A stretch of 5,349 bases of DNA from an uncultured Eubacteriales bacterium. Its GTDB lineage: Bacteria > Bacillota > Clostridia > Oscillospirales > CAG-382. Both the position numbers and the translations under genes were made by a program. Under the pieces are notes generated by a model. It saw only the letters and a list, made by a program, of their open reading frames with translations, did no database searches and was not told the DNA's origin. The stretch covers positions 1 through 5,349 of the forward strand of contig CAKSCN010000157.1 of the NCBI GenBank assembly GCA_934444485.1, in the 5' to 3' direction. Positions 1 to 5,349 of this stretch are shown in pieces (positions within the stretch are counted from its first letter, which is position 1; each line of letters begins with the position of its first letter).

Positions 1-737
1 CCCGTATACGGCTCAATATCTCCCTTTATCGTGGGAGAGGGGTATGGGTGAGTCGTCACAAAGTCGCAGAGCGCACCCTGATCGCAGAGCTGCCATACGC
101 CGTCAGGATCACTCACAAGCGCATGCATTCCCGAGGAAATAGGGCGGGTTTTATCTTCGCTGAGTATTGCGTTGCGGACAGTCGCCGTCCATAAATAAGC
201 CGCCGCACGGGTGGGAGCGTTGCCGAGACAGTTGCACTCGTTTCCCAAATCCCACATTACGATGTTGTCGCAGTCACGAAAACTTCTTACTATCGCTCTC
301 ACGTACTTTTCCGTCCACATAAGAGCCTCGGGATCCGTGATAAGATTCTTTCCCTCAAGAGCCGGCGGTGCAAAAAGACGTCCGCTCATCCAGCCGGTTA
401 CAATGGACACGGTGAGCGTCATTCCGTGAGCCTTTGCCATCTCCGTGAAGGTGCGGAAACGCTCGAGCATTACCGGGTTCATGGCGTCGGGATTGTCGTC
501 AAGATATTCGTCGTTTTCACCGACAACGTATTCGCCGAAACCGCCCCGGCAATTGTAGAGCTTGCGCAGAGGCTGAAAATCTCGCCAGAGGGGGAATACT
601 CTCATGTGCTTGACGCCGCACCCCTCAAGAGCTTCGAGATCCTTTTCGACAACCTCGGGCTGCCAGTTTTTCCACATTTCCGTTCCGGACGCCGAGTCCC
701 AGTAATTGCATCCGAGCATATATTCGCTTTTTATCAT
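1..737 (-). CDS. GH5-like (clan A) glycoside hydrolase, N-terminal part
   Basis: This is an open frame of 245 codons from ATG at 737 that continues past the left edge, so the C-terminus is missing. The start is set by GGAGG (complement of 745-749), 7 nt upstream. No signal peptide is visible, so the enzyme is probably cytoplasmic. The N-terminus (LGCNYWDSASG, residues 8-18) and the segment GVKHMRVFPLWRDFQP (41-56) resemble beta-strands 1-2 of a TIM barrel. R46 would be the conserved active-site arginine. MWDLGNE (161-167) matches the clan A motif ending strand 4, making E167 the likely acid/base. THPYP (229-233) matches the His-x-Tyr position of GH5. The nucleophile glutamate would lie outside the window. 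Fold and hydrolase class are fairly secure. The substrate is not: beta-mannoside or beta-glucoside activity is possible, and GH2 or GH42 relatives are alternatives. Confidence 0.85.
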   Translation of the reverse strand, partial: MIKSEYMLGCNYWDSASGTEMWKNWQPEVVEKDLEALEGCGVKHMRVFPLWRDFQPLRKLYNCRGGFGEYVVGENDEYLDDNPDAMNPVMLERFRTFTEMAKAHGMTLTVSIVTGWMSGRLFAPPALEGKNLITDPEALMWTEKYVRAIVRSFRDCDNIVMWDLGNECNCLGNAPTRAAAYLWTATVRNAILSEDKTRPISSGMHALVSDPDGVWQLCDQGALCDFVTTHPYPSPTIKGDIEPYT

Positions 738-762
738 TGGTATACCTCCGATTTGTAAATAT

Positions 763-773
763 AATGTCACATT
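763..773. promoter_or_regulatory. Possible operator palindrome at the GH5-like gene start site
   Basis: AATGT-C-ACATT is a perfect 5-bp inverted repeat around one central base. It lies 3 bp downstream of the -10 hexamer of the leftward promoter, over the predicted transcription start near 770. A repressor bound there would block initiation, as is common for carbohydrate-use genes, and a consensus promoter usually needs such control. The repeat is short and AT-rich, so chance is a real alternative. It does not match the CcpA cre consensus. Confidence 0.25.
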
Positions 774-776
774 CAT

Positions 777-805
777 ATTATACAAGGAAAGATAAGCCGT
801 GTCAA
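777..805 (-). promoter_or_regulatory. SigA-type promoter of the GH5-like gene
   Basis: Read on the minus strand, TTGACA (805-800), a 17-nt spacer and TATAAT (782-777) match the housekeeping consensus in both hexamers and in spacing. The expected transcription start is near 770, giving a leader of about 33 nt that contains the GGAGG ribosome binding site. This indicates that the hydrolase gene is read by the vegetative polymerase rather than by the neighbouring ECF sigma factor. Confidence 0.88.
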
Positions 806-845
806 GGCAAATAAAAATGCAAATACGCAGAAAAATTTGCCTCAC

Positions 846-876
846 TGCAACCTTGTGCGCAAAAATGCGGTCTAAT
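846..876 (+). promoter_or_regulatory. ECF-sigma-type promoter of the sigma/anti-sigma operon
   Basis: TGCAACC (846-852) has the AAC core typical of ECF -35 elements. It is followed after 17 nt (853-869) by GTCTAAT (870-876), an ECF-like -10. Transcription would start near 880-885, about 25 nt before the sigma gene, leaving room for the AGGAAAGGA ribosome binding region. No good SigA hexamer pair is seen on the plus strand here. The simplest reading is autoregulation: the encoded sigma factor transcribes its own operon. That link is inferred from family behaviour. Confidence 0.65.
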
Positions 877-906
877 AGGCGAGTACTCAAAAAACAGGAA
901 AGGAAA

Positions 907-1431
907 ATGCGGATGAATAAAACCGAATACGGCATTTGCAGAGGAAGCTTTCCGTTGAACGGTAAAGAGCAAATTGCCGAAATGCTTGCCGAACCCGCAA
1001 GGAGAAACAAACTCTCACGCATAGCGCATTGCTATCTAAAGTGCGACGCCGACATATGCGACGCCTTGCAGGAGACTGCGTACCGTGCCGTGAAGAGTGC
1101 CGGAAGCCTGAAAAATGAGGAATACTTCGATACATGGCTTGTGAGAATACTCATAAACTGCTGTAAGGATATACTGAAGGACAATTCACGCCGAGCCGCA
1201 ATAAACGAAAAAATGTATACCGCCGAGGAGATTTCTTCAAACGGTGACGGCGACGTTTTCCGTGCTTTGCGGGAGCTTGACGAAAAATACAGAAGCGTTA
1301 TGGTGCTGTTCTACGTCGAGGGCTACGACGTTAAGGAAATCTCGGCAATGCTGCGTGTTCCGCAGGGAACCGTAAAATCAAGGCTCAGCCGGGGAAGAGA
1401 AAAACTAAAGACAATTATCGAGAATGCTTGA
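907..1431 (+). CDS. ECF-type RNA polymerase sigma factor
   Basis: This 174-residue protein has the two-domain layout of group 4 (ECF) sigma factors and a typical length. Region 2 covers about residues 33-95, including YLKCDADICDALQETAYRA (core binding and -10 recognition) and the FDTWLVRILINCCKDIL helix. A variable linker follows (96-116). Region 4 covers about 117-170, with LDEKYRSVMVLFYVEGY and the helix-turn-helix DVKEISAMLRVPQGTVKSRL that reads the -35. The ILINCC stretch recalls SigV-like factors, but the subgroup is unproven. ATG 907 has AGGA (896-899) 7 nt upstream; ATG 913 has AGGA (901-904) 8 nt upstream, so the protein may start two residues later. Starts further upstream (799) would lie before the promoter and are excluded. 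The next gene, 12 nt downstream, encodes the probable anti-sigma factor, which would hold this protein inactive at the membrane until a signal arrives. Confidence 0.93.
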   Translation: MRMNKTEYGICRGSFPLNGKEQIAEMLAEPARRNKLSRIAHCYLKCDADICDALQETAYRAVKSAGSLKNEEYFDTWLVRILINCCKDILKDNSRRAAINEKMYTAEEISSNGDGDVFRALRELDEKYRSVMVLFYVEGYDVKEISAMLRVPQGTVKSRLSRGREKLKTIIENA

Positions 1432-1432
1432 C

Positions 1433-1440
1433 GAGGTGAT
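1433..1440 (+). promoter_or_regulatory. Strong ribosome binding site of the anti-sigma gene
   Basis: GAGGTGAT is complementary to eight consecutive bases of the 16S rRNA 3' end and sits directly after the sigma-gene stop codon. It fixes ATG 1444 as the start and suggests that the anti-sigma protein is translated at least as efficiently as the sigma factor, as needed to keep the sigma factor sequestered. Confidence 0.8.
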
Positions 1441-1443
1441 AGT

Positions 1444-2811
1444 ATGAAAAAATATGGCAGCCTGAACGAATACTTTGACGATATAAAGAGCTTTACATCA
1501 AATGAAAACGAAGCCCGTGCAATAGAGAGAGGCATTGCGAAAGCGGATTACGCATACGGCGCAAGAACCCCTCTTTTCAGAAAGATAACCGTATTTGCGG
1601 CGACAGCGGTGCTTCTGACGGCAGTGACCTCAGCGGCGGCGGTCGGATATAAATATTTTTACTCGAGAATCGAGGACGGCGAAAACGTGAAGTTCGGCTT
1701 TGACGTAAACCGAGACGAGAAACCCATAGTGTACACAGTGTCTCCCACCGTGCTTCCGGAGGGCTTTTACGAGTACGCCGAAAACTTCAAATACTTCAGA
1801 GGAAACGTCGGGGACGACTATGATACAATCACCGTTATGGAGACCCTCAATATGGCGCAGGTGGAGCGTGACGGCGGCTTTATTAACGAGAACGGCGTAA
1901 AGAACGTGACCGAGGGAAGCGTCGGAGATTATCGCACGGAAACGGTTTCGCATATCGGTGAGGAGTATATGCTCTACGGTCGTGATATGTATGTCTTTGC
2001 CGAGGATAAAGGCGTTGTCGTTCACCTCTGGGCGTCGGGCGGCGTTTCGGACGACGAGCTTGCGGAATTTGCGTCGGGACTTGTGTTCATGCCGGTTGCG
2101 GAAGACAGCTTTCCGAATGCCGACGAGACCGCAAAACTCGAAGCCGAGAGGGAAGCCGAGAGAATGAAAGCCGAAAATGAATACGCACTCGAGCTTGCCG
2201 AAAGAGAAAAAGGCGTTGCGGCGGAAAATGTCGTGCTGCCCGGCGAGAGCAGAGACAACGGCAGTGTAAAACTCACCGTGCTTTTCTCCGAAGCTTTTGA
2301 CGGTATTGACTTGAGTTCTTATCCGGACAGCTTTTTCTCCTGCAATACCGACGAGATAAAGACTGTCATAGGCGACGACGGTAAACTTGTTCCTTGCGAG
2401 CTTTACGACTTTGCGGCAAAAGCGCCGAGCGGAAAAACCGCTGATATGACATTTGTCAAAGTTAAGCTGAGAGCGGAAGCACTTGAGGACGCCGAGCTTC
2501 TTTTCAATCCGTCACTTGTCGGACTCGAAAAGCGTTCCGACGGAAGCTACGGCTTTGTTGAGAACTGTGCGGATTATATTTCACGTACAAATCCTTACCT
2601 TATGCTGACGCTTGACAGTATGCCGATAGGCTTTGACTGTGCGGACACGCTCGAGGGTGCGGCAAGACTTAAGAGCTTCTATACCAAGAGCCTTGCGAAA
2701 GGAGAGACCTTTGAATGCACGATTCTTTTCGTAACCGATAAAACGACTGCCGAAAACGGTACGCTCCGCTTCGGAGAATTTGACGGAACGTATTTCAAAA
2801 TTGCCGATTGA
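1444..2811 (+). CDS. Probable transmembrane anti-sigma factor with two-part extracytoplasmic sensor
   Basis: This 455-residue protein is encoded directly behind the ECF sigma gene. Residues 1-47 are charged and should be cytoplasmic, ending in basic residues (R41, R46, K47). Residues 48-68 (ITVFAATAVLLTAVTSAAAVG) form the single membrane segment, giving N-in/C-out topology. The first outer domain (about 98-217) starts with TVLPEGF and ends with VVVHLWASGGVSDDELAEFASGLVF. This pattern recalls the DUF4367-type domains found on Clostridia anti-sigma proteins. A Glu/Arg/Lys-rich helix (about 225-258) links it to a C-terminal beta-rich domain (about 265-455) with KGETFECTILFVTDK near its end, resembling the Ig-like domains of DUF4179/DUF5643-type proteins. 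The expected role is to bind the sigma factor inside and sense an envelope signal outside, with release probably by proteolysis. No zinc-binding ZAS motif (HxxxCxxC) is seen. Anti-sigma function rests on operon position and topology; the ligand is unknown. Confidence 0.85.
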   Translation: MKKYGSLNEYFDDIKSFTSNENEARAIERGIAKADYAYGARTPLFRKITVFAATAVLLTAVTSAAAVGYKYFYSRIEDGENVKFGFDVNRDEKPIVYTVSPTVLPEGFYEYAENFKYFRGNVGDDYDTITVMETLNMAQVERDGGFINENGVKNVTEGSVGDYRTETVSHIGEEYMLYGRDMYVFAEDKGVVVHLWASGGVSDDELAEFASGLVFMPVAEDSFPNADETAKLEAEREAERMKAENEYALELAEREKGVAAENVVLPGESRDNGSVKLTVLFSEAFDGIDLSSYPDSFFSCNTDEIKTVIGDDGKLVPCELYDFAAKAPSGKTADMTFVKVKLRAEALEDAELLFNPSLVGLEKRSDGSYGFVENCADYISRTNPYLMLTLDSMPIGFDCADTLEGAARLKSFYTKSLAKGETFECTILFVTDKTTAENGTLRFGEFDGTYFKIAD

Positions 2812-2820
2812 TGTATAAAG

Positions 2821-2856
2821 AAACGGGGTTGCCGTTGTTGTGCGGTCACCCCGTTT
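2821..2856. terminator. Hairpin terminator, probably bidirectional
   Basis: AAACGGGGT (2821-2829) and ACCCCGTTT (2848-2856) form a perfect 9-bp stem. After a T/C mismatch, 2831-2834 can pair with 2843-2846 with one G-U pair. It begins 9 nt after the anti-sigma stop codon. The plus-strand tail (TTTATCATCATTAT) is only partly U-rich. The minus-strand tail (GTTTCTTTATAC) is better, so the same hairpin may also end leftward transcription from the esterase gene, 157 nt past its stop codon. Confidence 0.75.
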
Positions 2857-2909
2857 ATCATCATTATGTTGCTTGCAGAGTTTTGCAAACTGTAGGAGAA
2901 TTCAGATAT

Positions 2910-3012
2910 ATGAAACAGCAAGGACTTGTACGGCACAAAGAACACTTCCGACCGCGTCAAGAGCCTTGACACCTTGTGTTATGCATACGCCGACGCAGGA
3001 CAACTGGCGTGT
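2910..3012 (+). pseudogene. Possible remnant of a small gene between convergent operons
   Basis: From 2914 the plus-strand frame reads NSKDLYGTKNTSDR, then VKSLDTLCYAYADAG, then QLACLQKRFGKK. This is a hydrophilic, helix-prone peptide with natural-looking composition, and about two thirds of its codons end in G or C. An ATG (2910) with AGGAG (2894-2898) 11 nt upstream lies just before it but one base out of frame. Losing one A from the AAA at 2913-2915 would join ATG to this frame. In its own frame that ATG gives only 19 codons before TGA. The right end runs into the antisense of the esterase gene, so the original C-terminus is lost or never existed. No promoter is visible. I do not recognise the family. 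Chance or an unannotated real small ORF are alternatives. Confidence 0.25.
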
Positions 3013-4101
3013 TTACAGAAGCGGTTCGGTAAAAAAGTCAAAGCCGCAGTCGGCGGTGTCTATTCTGTGACCTTCGGGATCATCGTGAATATTGAATCGG
3101 AAGTTGCCCTCAGCACCGAATTTTGCATAAAACGGTTTAACGAGAGCGTTAAAATCGGGTGCTGTGTCACAGGTGAACACTGTGTCGTAACGACCTATCT
3201 CGCAGTAAAAGCGTCTCGGCGCAATAATTGCGGCGATCCCCTCGTCGTTGAAGGTGTTGCCGGAATTATTCCAAATCCAGCTTTCCAAATTATACTTGAA
3301 TCGATCGTTCATGGCACAAGATGAATATGCGGATACTATTCTCTGATCGGCCGCCGCTGTTATAAGTGTGTAAAACCCACCGTAGGAAAGACCTATCATT
3401 CCTATTTTAGCTTCGTCAACAAGTGAATCCGCACAGAAATAGTCAAGTGAACGCATTATACTGTAGATTTCAACCGCCGCTATGCTGCTTCCGAGCTGTT
3501 TCAAACTCCTGTCCAGAAATTCGCGTTTCCCGGCGAGAGAAGGGAGAGCAGCCGCAGCATCGTTGCCGCCCGGGATTTTCCCCCAGACGAGGATCTGCGG
3601 AGCAAAAACTCGAATTCCGCAATCAAGTATGCGGTGTACCATATTGTGATAATTGTTCTTGCCGACCATGTCTGCACAAAGCTCCGGGGTTCCTCCGCCA
3701 CCGTGCTGACAGATCACAAGACCTGTCTTTTTGTTTTTTTTGTCGTTCGGAACGAAATATATTCCGTAAAACCAAAAACCGTCCGCAATCTCAATCTGCA
3801 TACGATAAATCTCACACATTTCGTCGGTCGCAACGTATGTTTTCCGTACTTTTGGCACGGGCATTCCGTCACTGTATCCCGACAGCGGCACTCCGAGCAT
3901 ATCACGGTATTCCCTGCGATACCTTTCGGGATCGGAAAAATACGAGTCCGGATTTAGATACTTTTTTCGCTCATTTACCGATTTGTTTCGTAATATTTCG
4001 AGGTATGTCTCAATGCCCTCAACGTATTCCTCACGCTCCTTTTGAGCGACTTGATAATTCGGATACTCAGAGTAAAACCTGTAATTTGAAAAATCTTTCA
4101 T
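3013..4101 (-). CDS. Alpha/beta-hydrolase, probable carbohydrate (acetyl) esterase
   Basis: This 362-residue protein starts at ATG 4101, with AAAGGA (complement of 4115-4110) 8 nt upstream. No signal peptide is visible, so it is probably cytoplasmic. Residues 1-90 form a charged, mostly helical N-terminal region. The alpha/beta-hydrolase core follows. GLVICQHGGGG (127-137) gives the oxyanion-hole loop. IGLSYGG (236-242) is the nucleophile elbow with S239. EIGRYDTVF (301-309) offers D306 as the acid. DDPEGHRID (340-348) supplies H345. All three triad residues are therefore present. The length and the HGGGG plus late GHR/GHE pattern fit the acetyl-xylan-esterase/dienelactone-hydrolase-like group, whose members often remove acetyl groups from oligosaccharides. 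It lies 94 nt downstream of a GH99-like gene on the same strand, supporting a role in glycan breakdown. A peptidase or another ester substrate cannot be excluded. Confidence 0.85.
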   Translation of the reverse strand: MKDFSNYRFYSEYPNYQVAQKEREEYVEGIETYLEILRNKSVNERKKYLNPDSYFSDPERYRREYRDMLGVPLSGYSDGMPVPKVRKTYVATDEMCEIYRMQIEIADGFWFYGIYFVPNDKKNKKTGLVICQHGGGGTPELCADMVGKNNYHNMVHRILDCGIRVFAPQILVWGKIPGGNDAAAALPSLAGKREFLDRSLKQLGSSIAAVEIYSIMRSLDYFCADSLVDEAKIGMIGLSYGGFYTLITAAADQRIVSAYSSCAMNDRFKYNLESWIWNNSGNTFNDEGIAAIIAPRRFYCEIGRYDTVFTCDTAPDFNALVKPFYAKFGAEGNFRFNIHDDPEGHRIDTADCGFDFFTEPLL

Positions 4102-4136
4102 AACTGATTTCCTTTGTTGTTATTTTCCGAACGGTT

Positions 4137-4162
4137 TCATAAACAGCTTTATGAGAATTATA
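4137..4162 (-). promoter_or_regulatory. Possible weak promoter with overlapping palindrome before the esterase gene
   Basis: On the minus strand a perfect TATAAT (4162-4157) is followed 2 nt later by TCATAAAGCTGTTTATGA (4154-4137), a 7-bp inverted repeat with a 4-nt centre. The repeat would cover a transcription start near 4150. There is no recognisable -35 (GTCCGC at 17-nt spacing), so a promoter here would need an activator or be weak. The palindrome could be an operator or an RNA hairpin that sets the relative expression of the GH99-like and esterase genes. It lacks a U-run, so it is unlikely to be a terminator. Confidence 0.3.
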
Positions 4163-4195
4163 TTTTGCGCATCAATACTGCGGACGAGGTGCTGT

Positions 4196-5349
4196 TTAGT
4201 CCGTTACATAAAAGTCCTTACGGTTTACACCGGTAAAGTCTGGAACGTCCCAGCTCTTGCCGAGGTCGGAGGGACATATGTCCTGCGGCATGCGATAGTC
4301 GGGGAGATTGTTGCGCTGAGTAAGCTCCTCGCGAATAGCTTGAAGATACTTGAAACCGTGACTGTGACTTGGAGAAACAAAATGTCCTTCGTCCCATTCG
4401 TTCCAATTGTCAATCATCATAAGCTTTTTGCCGTAGGCATTTTTGGGAAGGACGTCGGTCATCTTTTTAAAATCATGCAGAAGCTTGCGAAAGCTCTCAG
4501 GTGAAAGATACCAAGTGTTTTTGTCGGAGTAGTGATATCCTTTGTTTACCCATGCCTCGGAAAGTCTTGGAGTAGGATCCCAGAAAACCGACGCCGTTGC
4601 TATGAATCGTTTGGAATCAATGAGAAACTCCTCCGACAATTTGCATTTTTGATCCTCAACAACCTCTTCTTCGGATGGTACTATTCCGTTTCCGTTTCTC
4701 CAGTAGTTGTACGTAAATCTGAAGTCGTATCCTCGTGCATATATGTCCTCAAGCTCATCTTTTTCAGCGTGACGTTTATTCAGAGCGAAAATCATACCGG
4801 GATAGCCCTTTTTTTCCATGAACCTGCGGCAAGCGTCGAACGCTTTCTTTTGCTCTGCAGCACTCTCAAAGTTATTCTTAATCTGATCGTCGGTATCATA
4901 TACGAAAAGCACCGGTTTGCCGTCAACCTTTAGATAATTATTGCGTGAGAAGTAATTATCATACCAGAACGGCATAAGGTTTTCGATGATGTCGTTGCTG
5001 TCGGTCGCACCCCAGCGATTGGTAGCTTCGAACATGATGGCAAAGTCCATGTATTTCTGATACCTTGCATTGAAAAGAGCCTCGTGAAGTCCGTGACCGC
5101 AACGAAGATCTTTTACCGTAACAGTCTTTCCACAGTTATTCTTTTTACGATACCAGCAGTGTATGAAGCAATTTATGCCGTGTTCTGACGCCCACTTTAT
5201 CTCCCAATCGCAGACCTCAGGGCTTTCCTCGTCGTAGTAACCCATGAGAGGCGTACGTTCGGGATAATTATGAAGATCGTTAAAGCCGTTGTGAAGCTCT
5301 GCCGCCCCTTTTTTCCACGCCGCATAATAATGTGCACAGACGATAATGT
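4196..5349 (-). CDS. WbsX/GH99-like glycoside hydrolase, N-terminus missing
   Basis: The frame is open from the right edge to TAA at 4198-4196, giving 383 visible residues. The ATG at 5245 is not the start: no ribosome binding site precedes it, and the 34 upstream codons (IIVCAHYYAAWKKG...) continue the family pattern of an N-terminal YY-x-W strand. Counting from that internal Met, GYYDEESPEV (2-11) and ASEHGINCFIHCWY (19-32) match the start of WbsX-type (Glyco_tran_WbsX, GH99-like) barrels. NYLKVDGKPVLFVYD (103-117), FWDPTPR (221-227) and IDNWNEWDEGHF (278-289) match later conserved strands. The NEWxEG acidic pair is the likely active-site region. The family includes proteins from polysaccharide loci; relatives in GH99 act on alpha-mannosides, but this substrate is unknown. 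It probably works with the downstream esterase. A few residues upstream of the window, possibly including a signal peptide, cannot be seen. Confidence 0.85.
   Translation of the reverse strand, partial: IIVCAHYYAAWKKGAAELHNGFNDLHNYPERTPLMGYYDEESPEVCDWEIKWASEHGINCFIHCWYRKKNNCGKTVTVKDLRCGHGLHEALFNARYQKYMDFAIMFEATNRWGATDSNDIIENLMPFWYDNYFSRNNYLKVDGKPVLFVYDTDDQIKNNFESAAEQKKAFDACRRFMEKKGYPGMIFALNKRHAEKDELEDIYARGYDFRFTYNYWRNGNGIVPSEEEVVEDQKCKLSEEFLIDSKRFIATASVFWDPTPRLSEAWVNKGYHYSDKNTWYLSPESFRKLLHDFKKMTDVLPKNAYGKKLMMIDNWNEWDEGHFVSPSHSHGFKYLQAIREELTQRNNLPDYRMPQDICPSDLGKSWDVPDFTGVNRKDFYVTD

Noticed and set aside
426..758. Plus-strand open frame of 110 codons opposite the GH5-like gene
   Set aside because: It lies antisense to a frame with clear hydrolase motifs, its own product has no recognisable pattern, and it crosses the minus-strand promoter leader.
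799..906. Longer N-terminus for the sigma factor from ATG 799
   Set aside because: It would begin upstream of the ECF-like promoter at 846-876, has no ribosome binding site, and the added residues resemble no sigma-factor region.
1630..2025. Minus-strand open frame of 131 codons opposite the anti-sigma gene
   Set aside because: It is antisense to a well-supported membrane protein gene and shows no ribosome binding site or protein motif of its own.
2956..2970. GTCAAG-AGC-CTTGAC hairpin as a terminator for the esterase gene
   Set aside because: The 6-bp stem has no U-run on either strand. It may simply reflect the coding-like codons in this stretch.
2966..2971. TTGACA as a -35 element of a rightward promoter
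   Set aside because: No -10-like hexamer lies 16-18 nt downstream, and any transcript would run antisense into the esterase gene.
3423..4103. Plus-strand open frame of 226 codons opposite the esterase gene
   Set aside because: Its product is rich in Cys, Arg, His and Pro with no domain pattern, while the opposite strand carries a full alpha/beta-hydrolase with its triad.
4532..4933. Plus-strand open frame of 133 codons opposite the GH99-like gene
   Set aside because: Its apparent hydrophobic segments come from the complement of conserved barrel codons, and no start signal is present.
5243..5245. ATG 5245 as the start of the GH99-like gene
   Set aside because: There is no ribosome binding site before it, and the frame stays open to the window edge with family-like residues upstream.

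Overview
The window looks like a chromosomal segment from a Gram-positive, Clostridia-type anaerobe, perhaps a gut or rumen Oscillospiraceae/Ruminococcaceae-like organism. This rests on consensus SigA and ECF-type promoter elements, strong AGGAGG-type ribosome binding sites, moderate GC content, and an ECF sigma/anti-sigma pair of a style common in those bacteria. It is an inference from style; no taxonomic marker gene is present.

Layout from left to right. Positions 1-737 (minus) hold the N-terminal 245 residues of a GH5-like (clan A) glycoside hydrolase, which runs off the left edge and is preceded by a perfect-consensus SigA promoter. Positions 738-906 form a divergent control region: the hydrolase promoter fires left and an ECF-type promoter (TGCAACC, 17 nt, GTCTAAT) fires right. 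Positions 907-2811 (plus) are a two-gene operon: an ECF sigma factor and, 12 nt downstream, a 455-residue single-pass membrane protein that is very probably its anti-sigma factor, with a large two-part extracytoplasmic region. A hairpin at 2821-2856 ends the operon and probably serves both strands. Positions 2857-3012 are a short gap between convergent genes; it holds one stretch with coding character that may be a broken small gene. Positions 3013-4101 (minus) encode an alpha/beta-hydrolase resembling acetyl-xylan-esterase/dienelactone-hydrolase-type enzymes. Positions 4196-5349 (minus) encode a WbsX/GH99-like glycoside hydrolase whose N-terminus lies beyond the right edge.

The three leftward genes all look like carbohydrate-processing enzymes: two glycosidases and a probable carbohydrate esterase. 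The GH99-like gene and the esterase are co-directional with a 94-nt gap, so the esterase may be co-transcribed or have its own weak promoter. The sigma/anti-sigma operon sits between them on the opposite strand and appears to be a self-regulated envelope signalling unit. Nothing in the sequence proves that it controls the hydrolases, since the one clear hydrolase promoter is a SigA type. I saw no tRNA, rRNA, CRISPR array, insertion sequence or attachment site.
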